Shown: positions 55,600 through 63,941 of the stretch, piece by piece
Position numbering within the stretch: position 1 is the first letter of the stretch
How the letters are laid out: each line of letters begins with the position of its first letter
Source of the DNA: Dechloromonas sp.
GTDB taxonomy: Bacteria; Pseudomonadota; Gammaproteobacteria; Burkholderiales; Rhodocyclaceae
Reading direction: 5' to 3'
Assembly: GCA_011391255.1 (NCBI GenBank)
Contig: JAABQV010000003.1
Coordinates: 62,001 to 126,000 of the forward strand
Length of the DNA stretch: 64,000 nt
Notes under the pieces: model-generated
Told to the model about the DNA's origin: nothing
Seen by the model: only the letters and a program-made list of their open reading frames with translations
Databases searched by the model: none
Translations under genes and position numbers: made by a program

Positions 55600-57252
55600 A
55601 TGAACGAAACTTTGCCTTTTTATATTGCCGGCTTCGGCGCCCTGGTGGCAGCTTTGCCGCGTATCAAACGTCGTCTTGAACTGTCGCGTGCCAAGCACCC
55701 GTCGCTCGCCGGGCATTCCCGGGTGGCCAAGCGGGTGGCGCGGCTGATTCCGTTTTACGAATACGATGAAGAGCGCTTTTACAGTGCCGACGGGGCGCCG
55801 GCGGAAATTGCCGAGCGCCGCAAAGCCGGCTTTATGGCTCTGTCGGCGCTCTTTCAGGAGCGTTTTGCCCGCTCGGCGGCGCTGACCAGTGAAGCGGCCG
55901 AGAGTATTTCCGATTTGCAATTCACCGGCAGCTACCGCGTGCCTTTCCAGTTCAGCTGCCATGTTCGTCAGCACTTGAAGGGTGGCAGCTTTTTGCAGGC
56001 CAGCAATGGCGTCAAGGTGACCGATCTTGATGGCAACGAACTGTACGACCTGACCGGTTCCTACGGCGTCAATGTCTTTGGCTATGATTTCTACAAGGAA
56101 TGCATGGCCGAAGGAGCGCAACGGGTTCAGGCGCTGGGGCCGGTGTTGGGTGCCTATCACCCGTTGGTTGCCGATAACGCCAAGCGTTTGCGGGTGATTT
56201 CCGGGCTCGACGAAGTTTCCTTCCACATGTCCGGCACTGAGGCAGTCATGCAGGCCGTGCGCCTGGCTCGCTATCACACCGGAAAACGCAACCTGGTGCG
56301 CTTCAACGGGGCGTATCACGGCTGGTGGGAGGATGTTCAGCCCGGTATCGGTAATCCCTTGCCGCCGCGTGAAACCTATACCCTCAGCGATATGAGCAGC
56401 AAAAGTCTGCAAGTGCTGGCGACGCGCAAGGATATTGCCTGTGTGCTGATCAATCCCTTGCAGGCCTTGCACCCGAATGTCGGTGCGCCAGGTGATTCCT
56501 CGCTGGTAGATAGCAGCCGAAGCGCGCATTTTGACCGTGCGGCCTACACCGAATGGCTGCAGCAACTGCGCGAAGTGTGCACCCGGCGCGGCATTGTCCT
56601 GATTTTTGACGAAGTGTTCGTCGGCTTCCGCCTCGCCGCCGGTGGTGCTCAGGAATACTTTGGCGTGCAGGCCGACATGGTGACCTACGGCAAAACCCTG
56701 GGTGGCGGCTTGCCGGTGGGTGTAGTTTGCGGTCGACGCGATTTGATGAAGCGTTTTCGTGACGACAAACCGGCCGACATCTGTTTTGCGCGCGGCACCT
56801 TCAATGCGCACCCTTATGTCATGGGCGCCATGCAGGTTTTTCTTGAAAAGCTGGCTACGCCCGACGTCCAGGCCATTTATCAGGGGCTTGACGAAACCTG
56901 GAACCGGCGTGCCGAATTGCTCAATACCCGCCTGGAAGCAGTCGGTTTGCCGGTTCGTGTGGCCAATATGTCGAGCATCTGGACGGTCTATTACCAGAAG
57001 CCCAGCCGCTATAACTGGATGTTGCAGTATTACCTGAGGGCGCAAGGGTTGGCACTTTCTTGGGTAGGAACGGGGCGTTTCATCTTCAGCCTGAATTACA
57101 CTGCGGCAGATTTTGAAGAAGTTGCCAAACGTTTTATTGCTGCTGCTTTGGCCATGCAGGCGGATGGCTGGTGGTGGGAGGTTCCGGGTCAGAGCAACAA
57201 GTCGATACGGCGTGGAATACTGCGCGAACTGATTGCAAAAAAACTGGGTTGA
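55600..57252 (+). CDS. Class III PLP-dependent aminotransferase with N-terminal extension
   Basis: The start is ATG 55600, with AAGGAGA six bases upstream, giving 550 residues. The PLP lysine is in MVTYGKTLGGGLPVG near residue 370, and the PLP Asp in LIFDEVFVGFR. SFHMSGTEAVMQAVRLAR and NGAYHGWWED resemble glutamate-1-semialdehyde aminomutase. About 110 extra residues precede the fold, starting with a hydrophobic stretch (FYIAGFGALVAAL). The length and extension argue against HemL; the substrate is unknown. Neighbouring psd and a GT4 gene suggest a lipid or envelope role. Confidence 0.8.
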   Translation: MNETLPFYIAGFGALVAALPRIKRRLELSRAKHPSLAGHSRVAKRVARLIPFYEYDEERFYSADGAPAEIAERRKAGFMALSALFQERFARSAALTSEAAESISDLQFTGSYRVPFQFSCHVRQHLKGGSFLQASNGVKVTDLDGNELYDLTGSYGVNVFGYDFYKECMAEGAQRVQALGPVLGAYHPLVADNAKRLRVISGLDEVSFHMSGTEAVMQAVRLARYHTGKRNLVRFNGAYHGWWEDVQPGIGNPLPPRETYTLSDMSSKSLQVLATRKDIACVLINPLQALHPNVGAPGDSSLVDSSRSAHFDRAAYTEWLQQLREVCTRRGIVLIFDEVFVGFRLAAGGAQEYFGVQADMVTYGKTLGGGLPVGVVCGRRDLMKRFRDDKPADICFARGTFNAHPYVMGAMQVFLEKLATPDVQAIYQGLDETWNRRAELLNTRLEAVGLPVRVANMSSIWTVYYQKPSRYNWMLQYYLRAQGLALSWVGTGRFIFSLNYTAADFEEVAKRFIAAALAMQADGWWWEVPGQSNKSIRRGILRELIAKKLG

Positions 57253-57331
57253 TCCCGGCTGGCAGGCCCGCAGTCGTTGCTGCGGGGCTTGCGGTCAACG
57301 CCGGAAACAGGTCAAAAATCTCCGGCCCGAA

Positions 57332-57955
57332 TCAGGCGCCTTGTTCGGTCTGGTGCATGGTGTGAACCATCGGGTCAATTAATTCACCGCGCAAAAGGTG
57401 CAGGGGCGCCGAGCGGTAAATCATGAAATCATGGAAAGGATCGGTCAGGATTTTGGTCATCCAGACCAGGCCGGTCTGCACGTCGCGAATGAAGAACAAA
57501 TGGACGGTGCGGAAGAGCAATCCGGCAACACCAAGAGACAACCAGATCAAGCCTACCTGATCAACCAGCGCTGACTTGCTGGTCGCCGGCTCGAAGGCGC
57601 CAAGCAGAGTCGGGTCGATCAAGAGGCTGAACGGCGCCAGTGCCCAGACGGCAATCAGGATCACTTTGCGCTGCAGGTTATAGCCGACCTTGATTGCTTC
57701 CTTGTGGTCTTGGCTTGCCTGATTGACATGGTCGTAGCCGAGCGGCTCAAAGAAGAAATGCCCGGATTGGCGCGTCACCATCGCAATTAGCCAGCCAATC
57801 AACGCCGCATAAGCCGGGTTGATGAATAACATGACGTAAGCGACAAGAAAACTGATCGCACTGATGAAGTGGAGGGTTTGATTAATACGGCTATGGTGGT
57901 AGTAGCGATGGTCATCCCAGCGTTGCACTTTCAGTGCGTGCAGAAATTCTTTCAT
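57332..57955 (-). CDS. Polytopic membrane protein, possibly DUF962/Mpo1-like
   Basis: The start is ATG 57955 with AGGAGA just upstream, giving 207 residues. Four hydrophobic helices are apparent. Histidine-rich motifs RYYHHSRINQTLHFISA and RQSGHFFFEPLGYDH recall Mpo1/DUF962 or fatty-acid hydroxylase proteins, but the match is partial. It is divergent from the glycosyltransferase gene, and the Pho box lies between the two. A lipid-related role is inferred. Confidence 0.6.
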   Translation of the reverse strand: MKEFLHALKVQRWDDHRYYHHSRINQTLHFISAISFLVAYVMLFINPAYAALIGWLIAMVTRQSGHFFFEPLGYDHVNQASQDHKEAIKVGYNLQRKVILIAVWALAPFSLLIDPTLLGAFEPATSKSALVDQVGLIWLSLGVAGLLFRTVHLFFIRDVQTGLVWMTKILTDPFHDFMIYRSAPLHLLRGELIDPMVHTMHQTEQGA

Positions 57956-58073
57956 GGTGTCTCCTGTAGGGTGGTTGGGCAAGCAGGCCTGCAGTTACCA
58001 AGTTATAGAGGCATTGCTACGAATTTGTTAAAACCTGAAGAAAAATCGATGACTATCTCCCCTTGACGCAAAA

Positions 58074-58091
58074 CTGTCATCTGGCTGTCGC
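58074..58091 (+). promoter_or_regulatory. Pho box (PhoB binding site) upstream of GT4 gene
   Basis: CTGTCAT (58074-58080), a four-base spacer CTGG, and CTGTCGC (58085-58091) form two direct repeats with 11-base periodicity, matching the PhoB consensus CTGTCAT-N4-CTGTCAY at nearly every position. A -10-like TACAAA lies eight bases downstream. The gene at 58146 is the most likely target. Confidence 0.72.
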
Positions 58092-58145
58092 AGGGTTGTT
58101 ACAAAGAGTCGCGATCATCAGGCAACTTAATTACTAGTGCACGTT

Positions 58146-59327
58146 ATGGAGTCCATCCTTGTTGAACAGTTAGTACCCGGCCGCCGCTGTCTGCGTTTGG
58201 CTGTCGTTACCGAAACCTATCCGCCCGAAGTCAATGGTGTTTCGCTCAGTCTGGCGCGTTTTGTTGAGGGATTACGCGAGCGTAATCACGAGATCCAGCT
58301 GATTCGCCCGCGTCAGGCGGCGCTTGACCAACCGGCGCGGCGCGAGCGCTTTGACGAATTGTTGACTATTGGCATTCCGATTCCCCGTTACCCGGATTTG
58401 AAAATGGGACTGCCGGCCAAGCGGGCGCTGATCAAGCAATGGACATTAAAACGCCCGGATCTGGTTCATATCGTCACCGAAGGGCCGCTCGGCTGGTCAG
58501 CATTACAGGCAGCGATCAAACTTAAAATTCCTGTTTGCTCGGATTTTCGTACCAATTTCCACGCCTATAGCCTGCACTACGGTATCGGCTGGTTGAAAAA
58601 ACCAATCGTTGCCTATTTGCGCAAATTCCATAATCGCACTCAGTTGACCATGGTGCCTACCGAGCAATTGCGTGCCGAATTGGCCGCCAGCGGCTTCCGC
58701 AACCTGCGGGTGGTGGCACGCGGTGTTGATACCCACCTGTTTAATCCGGCGCGGCGTTGTGACAACTTGCGCAGCGAGTGGGGCGTCAAGGCTGACACAC
58801 CGGTGGTTATTCATGTCGGGCGCCTGGCTGCTGAAAAAAATCTCAGTGCATTGACTTCGGCCTTTCTGACCATTCGTCAGCAACAGCCTCAGGCCCGCTT
58901 GGTACTTGTTGGGGACGGCCCGGAGAGAGCCGCCATGCAAAGCAGGGTGCCTGATGCAATTTTTGCGGGTACCCGGCGCGGTGAGGATCTTGCCACCCAT
59001 TACGCCTCAGGCGATATGTTTCTCTTCCCCAGCGTTACTGAAACTTTTGGCAACGTCACCCTGGAGGCAATGGCCAGCGGATTACCAATGGTCGCCTACG
59101 ATTACGCAGCGGCCGCACAACATCTACGCCATGAGAAAAGTGGGCTGCTGGCCGCCTACGGACAGACAGAAAAATTCACCGGACTGGCTGGTGATCTTGC
59201 CGCTATTCATGCCAACGACCCGCAGCGCTTTGGTGAAATCGGCAAACAGGCTCGCCTGAAAGCCGAATCGCTGGACTGGAAATGCGTTGTTCAGGAGATG
59301 GAAGGCCTGTTGCTGTCGATCGCCTGA
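58146..59327 (+). CDS. GT4 family glycosyltransferase
   Basis: ATG 58146 is chosen over GTG 58137 (393 residues). The GT-B fold is clear: LAVVTETYPPEVNGVSLSLA at the N-terminus, HIVTEGPLGWSALQAA, VIHVGRLAAEKNLSAL near residue 220, and SVTETFGNVTLEAMASGLP with the EX7E pattern. The sequence resembles diacylglycerol glycosyltransferases and mannosyltransferases of the MgtA/SqdX type. The upstream Pho box suggests synthesis of phosphorus-free glycolipids on phosphate starvation, which is inference. Confidence 0.85.
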   Translation: MESILVEQLVPGRRCLRLAVVTETYPPEVNGVSLSLARFVEGLRERNHEIQLIRPRQAALDQPARRERFDELLTIGIPIPRYPDLKMGLPAKRALIKQWTLKRPDLVHIVTEGPLGWSALQAAIKLKIPVCSDFRTNFHAYSLHYGIGWLKKPIVAYLRKFHNRTQLTMVPTEQLRAELAASGFRNLRVVARGVDTHLFNPARRCDNLRSEWGVKADTPVVIHVGRLAAEKNLSALTSAFLTIRQQQPQARLVLVGDGPERAAMQSRVPDAIFAGTRRGEDLATHYASGDMFLFPSVTETFGNVTLEAMASGLPMVAYDYAAAAQHLRHEKSGLLAAYGQTEKFTGLAGDLAAIHANDPQRFGEIGKQARLKAESLDWKCVVQEMEGLLLSIA

Positions 59328-60614
59328 TTACTTGATGCGGGTGACCAGCAACTGATCAATTTTGTGGTTGTCCACGTCGAGCACCTCGAACTTGAAGCCG
59401 GCGTGTTCGACGCTTTCGGTCGGTCGCGGCACCTTGCGCAGCACGTACATCAGGAAGCCGGCAATGGTTTCAAACTGATCGTCGTCCGGAAAGGGCGCAA
59501 TATCCAGCGCCAATTCCAGGTCACCAACCGGCGTCATGCCGTCAACCAGCCACGAGTTCTCGTCACGCTGAATGATCTGTTCCTCGGTCATTGCCACCAT
59601 CGAGTTGCCCATCAGCGTACTGGTTACGTCGTTTAGCGTAATCAGGCCGACAATTAGCGCGTATTCGTTGATGATCAACGCAAAATCTTCACGCATGGCC
59701 TTGAATTGCTCAATGATTTCAGCCAGCGTCAGGGTTTCCGGCAAAATCAGCAGCGTGCGCAAGAGACCCTCGCTGTGCAGGGAAAGCGGGTCTCCATTAA
59801 GTAGCCGGCTGAGAATATCCTTGGAGTCAACGTAGCCAATGGACTGATCAATACCGCCGCTACAGACCGGAAACTTGGCGTGCGGGTTGGCAATGATCTT
59901 GGCCCGGATGCTTTCCTCGCTTTCGTGGCGCTCCAGCCAGACGATGCTCTCGCGGGCGGTCATCGTTGATGGTGCAGTACGAATTTCCAGCTCGAAGACG
60001 TTTTCGATCATCTGCCTTTCCTGACGGGCAACAACGCCTGCTTCAGCGCCGGCATTGGCCATTGCGACGATATCCTCGGGCGTAATATCTTCCGGACGCG
60101 CGTTCGGCAGTCCGAGTAGCACCAGAACCCGGTTAGCGATGCCATTGAGTGTCCAGATCAGCGGGCTCAGCAATTTAAGGCACACGGTCATCGGGCCGGC
60201 GATACGCAATGCAATGGCTTCCGGGGCAACGATGGCAATACGTTTGGGCAACAGATCGGCAACCAGGATAAAGGCGCTGGTGACGATCAGGAAGGAAGTC
60301 AGCGAACCCAGGGTGTCTGCTGAATCGCTCCCGAAAAAACTTGAAAACCATTGAGAAAACAGCGGTGCGTAAGCCCCCTCACCAAGCACACCGGCGAGAA
60401 TTGCGACGGTGTTCAGGCCAATTTGCACGGCCGTGAAGAAGTGCCCCGGGTTGCTTTGCAGCGCCAGCACGCTGGCGGCTCGAGTTTCTCCCTCTTCGAG
60501 CCATTGCTCAAGCTTTAGCTTACGGGCCGCGGCCAGTGATATTTCCGAAATGGAAAAGAATGCGCTGGCTGCGATGAGCAGCAAAATCACCAGGGTACTT
60601 TCAAACGGATTCAT
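59328..60614 (-). CDS. paeA: CNNM/CorC-type membrane protein, YtfL (PaeA) homologue
   Basis: A 428-residue protein with a DUF21 membrane domain (residues 1-190), a CBS pair (about 210-335) and a CorC_HlyC C-terminal domain. The sequence follows E. coli YtfL along its whole length (SAFFSISEISLAAARKLKLE, ADLLPKRIAIVAPEAIALRI, GYVDSKDILSRLL, VDNHKIDQLLVTRIK). YtfL/PaeA is implicated in polyamine export. It converges directly on the GT4 gene with no gap. Confidence 0.88.
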   Translation of the reverse strand: MNPFESTLVILLLIAASAFFSISEISLAAARKLKLEQWLEEGETRAASVLALQSNPGHFFTAVQIGLNTVAILAGVLGEGAYAPLFSQWFSSFFGSDSADTLGSLTSFLIVTSAFILVADLLPKRIAIVAPEAIALRIAGPMTVCLKLLSPLIWTLNGIANRVLVLLGLPNARPEDITPEDIVAMANAGAEAGVVARQERQMIENVFELEIRTAPSTMTARESIVWLERHESEESIRAKIIANPHAKFPVCSGGIDQSIGYVDSKDILSRLLNGDPLSLHSEGLLRTLLILPETLTLAEIIEQFKAMREDFALIINEYALIVGLITLNDVTSTLMGNSMVAMTEEQIIQRDENSWLVDGMTPVGDLELALDIAPFPDDDQFETIAGFLMYVLRKVPRPTESVEHAGFKFEVLDVDNHKIDQLLVTRIK

Positions 60615-60773
60615 GACTTGCTTTGATAATTAGTTGCGGGGCCGAAGTCCAGCCTGACGCCAAGCGGTTAGGGTAGCCGATTTGAGCAGCCGATAACAGC
60701 CATCGCTCGCCAGATCGAAGCTTGACTCGTCATCGCCAGGAAATGCCGGGTGGCAATCAGCCCCGCTGAATAC

Positions 60774-61241
60774 TCACGCGGTTTCGAGGTGAATGACCAA
60801 ATTCGCTTCATAGCCATGCCAAAGGAAGGGAATGGCGTAGGGGAGTGAATGAGCCAATGGCTGGAAAGTGGTAATCGAGTAGTCCAGCAATTGAGGCGTG
60901 CTGATTCCCAGGCCTTCGCCAAAATGACGACGGGCACGGCCGGCAAGGGTGTTGGCGATTTCGCCAACGATGTCGCCATGGCGTTCATCGGTAAACACCG
61001 ACTCACCCGATTTCAGCAAAACATGTGAGAGTAGGGCTCGTGGTGCGGAGAAGCAAATACTACCGAGATAATCGCCGCTAACCTCAATCAAGCCGTTGAA
61101 CTCGTTCCAGAGGATAGGCCCACCCTGTTCAAGGAGATAGGCTGAGCGAATGACTGCTGCCTCGCCGGTACTCGCCAAAAAATAATGGCAGATGGTTTCG
61201 GTAAAAACTTCGATGTCTTGCGGGCGCAGTTGCGGATGCAT
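60774..61241 (-). CDS. cheX: CheX-type chemotaxis phosphatase
   Basis: A 155-residue CheX. The phosphatase helix DIVGEIANTLAGRARRHF has E-x-x-N. The N-terminal IEVFTETICHYFLASTG and the GSICFSAPRALLSHVL segment fit the family. It lacks the GELELF tail of the related proteins near 49-50 kb. It is three bases downstream of the CheY gene, so kinase, CheY and CheX form one minus-strand operon. It would dephosphorylate that CheY. Confidence 0.88.
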   Translation of the reverse strand: MHPQLRPQDIEVFTETICHYFLASTGEAAVIRSAYLLEQGGPILWNEFNGLIEVSGDYLGSICFSAPRALLSHVLLKSGESVFTDERHGDIVGEIANTLAGRARRHFGEGLGISTPQLLDYSITTFQPLAHSLPYAIPFLWHGYEANLVIHLETA

Positions 61242-61244
61242 GGT

Positions 61245-61631
61245 TCAGTCAATCAGTTCGCACAAGGAGTCGATCAACTCCTTGTCGGTAAATGGTTTGT
61301 GGAGAAATCCATGGGCGCCCTTCATGATTGCCCGCAGCGCCGTGGCTTTGTCTGCCAGTGCCGAGACAACAAGGATTTTCGCGTTTGGCAGAAATTGAGC
61401 AATGGCTTCAATGCAGGCTTCGCCATCCATATTCGGCATGGTCAGATCCATGGTAATCAGATCCGGCCTTTTCTCGCGCGCCATGAGCAGCGCAATTTCT
61501 CCGTTGCCAGCCAACCCGGAGATCTGAATGGGCGGCAGTTGCGGGTTGGATATCAGGCGGGATATCCGGTTACGAATGACGGTCGAGTCATCGACAATCA
61601 TTATGTTCAGGGGACGGGTAGAAGTAGTCAT
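61245..61631 (-). CDS. CheY-like response regulator
   Basis: A 128-residue receiver with IMIVDDSTVIRNRI, the phospho-accepting Asp in LITMDLTMPNMDGEA, and the Lys in GFLHKPFTDKEL. The sequence also resembles CheB receivers, but there is no methylesterase domain. It overlaps the CheA-like gene by four bases and precedes CheX by three. Confidence 0.93.
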   Translation of the reverse strand: MTTSTRPLNIMIVDDSTVIRNRISRLISNPQLPPIQISGLAGNGEIALLMAREKRPDLITMDLTMPNMDGEACIEAIAQFLPNAKILVVSALADKATALRAIMKGAHGFLHKPFTDKELIDSLCELID

Positions 61632-63697
61632 GCAGGTTTGAATTGCATAATGAAGCGGGTGTGGGAGTTGGTTCGCGAGGTGATCCGCAAGCGACCATCA
61701 AATTCTCGCAGTGCTTCTTTGACAACCGAGAGTCCGTCGCCACGGCCGGCGTGCAGGTTGGCCTTATCAAGCGAGCTGAAGCCGGGTTCAAAGAGCATCG
61801 CAATGACCTGATCATCGCTCATTTCACCAACATCTTCGGGAGTTTTGAAACCTCTGGCCACAAGCACCGTACGCAGATGACTGGCGGAAATTCCGCGCCC
61901 ATCGTCATGGATAGTCATGGTTAGCGTGCCATCAGCCTCATTGGCGATTTCGATACGGATCAAGCCAGTGCCAGATTTACCGATAGTTAAGCGTTCATCA
62001 GAGGGCTCTATGCCGTGTGCAATAGCGTTACGAATTAACTGAGGGACCGCTTCGCGCAGAATGCCGGCGATGGAGGAGGGGATTTGGCTCAGTCGTGGAG
62101 CAATCGCTTCAAAACGAACCGATTTGTTAAGGTCTTCGGCAACTTTAAGGGCGTATTTTTCGATGCTATGCAGCGTTTCCCAAAGCGGGTCGGGCGAATT
62201 CTGGTCGCCGCTACGTCCGGATACATGCTGCTGAATACGACTGACGATCACTTCAATTTTGGCGACTTCAGACAATAATTTACTCAGCGCAACCGCGGCC
62301 GGAATCAGGTCATCGCCCTGAATTTTGTTGCGACCACGCAAAGGAGTTAGTAATTCTTCAAAGTCGTGAATTTCCTGGCAGATGGATTGACAGCTAAGCG
62401 TGCCCGCTTCGCCTTTCAGACCGTGCAAAGTCCGCGCAATCCGATTGACCAGTTGCGGGTAATTTTGGCCTACCGGCTGAACATCCTGAAGTTCCTGATT
62501 GATCAGTTGCAGGTTGCGGCGGGCAGTAAGCAAAAACTCGGCGACCGTATCTGGATTATGGTCAAGCACACCAAGCAGCAAATCAATTTCACCTTTGGCT
62601 CGCGATTCCGCATTCATCAGCTCGCGCTCCAGGCGCACCTCATCGGAAATGTCAAAGACACTGACCAGCAGGGCGACGACTTCGTCGTTTTCGCGAATCT
62701 GGTCGAACTCGAAACTGACAAAGGTGCTCCCCTTGCGCTGTTTGGTGCCGCTGAGTAATTCGATTTCCTTGAGCGGATTCAGCTGCTCAAGCAGTACCTG
62801 CTTGATTTTCCGGTTGAAAAGTATGTCTATGTAGTTTTCAGCGGCTTCTGCGCTTTCCAGCGAGCAAATCCGGGATAGCGCTTGATGAAAGTTTTCACCG
62901 GTCTTGAGTTGCTCACCAAAGAGTTTGTCCAGTGACGCCGAGCGCTGGCTACCGACGGTTCTATCCCGGGTTAACAAAAACAGTCCCTCGCGCACCCCTT
63001 TCATGATTCGTTCATTTTCTTCGCGAGCCACAGCTGCTGCTTGATCACTGGCGGTAAGACGAGCAATGAATTTGAAAACGATGAACAGGAAGTTCAAAAA
63101 AGCGAGAATGATGGCGAATGTCTGGATTGTTCGCATCGTTGATGTTTTGTATTGCGCCAACGCTTCAAGCATCAGGCCAAGATCGTCGGCCTGTTGGGTC
63201 AGCCGGTTGTTGCGGGTGACCGCCTTGCTGACCGCACTCGAAACCATTTCCAGGTTCAGTGTCTCGCTATTTAGCAAAGGCGACACTTCACGGTCAATCG
63301 GATCCCAGGTATTGGCGATCTGGCTCAGTTGTTCACTGACCTTCTGGCCGAGCGCTTCAGGTTCAAGCAAGCCGCGCTTGAGAAGCCCCTCCGGCTTTTT
63401 CTGAAGTTTCTCTTGGGCATCTAGAAATCCCAGGCGAGCCCCGGAAATTTCGGCCTGACTGGTCTGCGTTATAGCGCCGCTGCGCATTTCCATATCGAGC
63501 GTCAACAGCGCTTTGGTCAGCTGCTGGGCGGATGCCCGCATTTCGCCAGCGGCATTGATGCGGCTGGTGTCATCTTCAATCTGGTGCGAGGTGTAAATAT
63601 TGATGACCGAAACGCCGGCATCAATAAAAATGAAAATGGCAATCAGCAGGACAAGGTCCCGATACTTTCCAAAGGATAGGCGAGGCAGAGAAGTCAT
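61628..63697 (-). CDS. Membrane CheA-like histidine kinase with PilJ-like sensor region
   Basis: The start is ATG 63697 (MTSLPRLSFGKY, 689 residues). TM helices near 14-34 and 195-215 flank a periplasmic helical region containing RINAAGEMRASAQQLTKALL, like the PilJ-type sensor. A PAS-like region spans about 235-355. The HPt domain has RTLHGLKGEAGTLS (phospho-His), and the HATPase has LIRNAIAHGIE, HDDGRGIS and GRGDGLSVVKEAL. It ends just after the ATPase and has no CheW-like domain, as in the kinase at 51298. Confidence 0.88.
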   Translation of the reverse strand: MTSLPRLSFGKYRDLVLLIAIFIFIDAGVSVINIYTSHQIEDDTSRINAAGEMRASAQQLTKALLTLDMEMRSGAITQTSQAEISGARLGFLDAQEKLQKKPEGLLKRGLLEPEALGQKVSEQLSQIANTWDPIDREVSPLLNSETLNLEMVSSAVSKAVTRNNRLTQQADDLGLMLEALAQYKTSTMRTIQTFAIILAFLNFLFIVFKFIARLTASDQAAAVAREENERIMKGVREGLFLLTRDRTVGSQRSASLDKLFGEQLKTGENFHQALSRICSLESAEAAENYIDILFNRKIKQVLLEQLNPLKEIELLSGTKQRKGSTFVSFEFDQIRENDEVVALLVSVFDISDEVRLERELMNAESRAKGEIDLLLGVLDHNPDTVAEFLLTARRNLQLINQELQDVQPVGQNYPQLVNRIARTLHGLKGEAGTLSCQSICQEIHDFEELLTPLRGRNKIQGDDLIPAAVALSKLLSEVAKIEVIVSRIQQHVSGRSGDQNSPDPLWETLHSIEKYALKVAEDLNKSVRFEAIAPRLSQIPSSIAGILREAVPQLIRNAIAHGIEPSDERLTIGKSGTGLIRIEIANEADGTLTMTIHDDGRGISASHLRTVLVARGFKTPEDVGEMSDDQVIAMLFEPGFSSLDKANLHAGRGDGLSVVKEALREFDGRLRITSRTNSHTRFIMQFKPA

Positions 63698-63941
63698 GGT
63701 GGCGTTGGAATGGAAAGGAGCCTCATGGTGCACCTGTCGGGTTACAAACAGATGAAGCAGGGCATTGTTGCGGTCAACTACCGAATTGGCTGGATTTTTA
63801 TTCGGAGAAAAGACCGGAAATCTATTCCAGGAGAGGTGTGTGATCGGTCTAATCCCTGCGAGAATTCGGGCGACCCTCCCTCGGCACACGCCAGCCAGTG
63901 ATTGGGCATAATGCGCTTCCCGATTGAGCTCCCTATTTCAA

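Noticed and set aside
55597-57045. 482-residue minus-strand ORF opposite the aminotransferase
   Set aside because: Antisense shadow of a gene with intact PLP motifs; the translation has no recognisable domain or signal.
57267-57286. Strong hairpin CCCGCAG-TCGTTG-CTGCGGG after the aminotransferase gene
   Set aside because: No T-run follows on either strand, so it was not called a terminator; it may still slow transcription.
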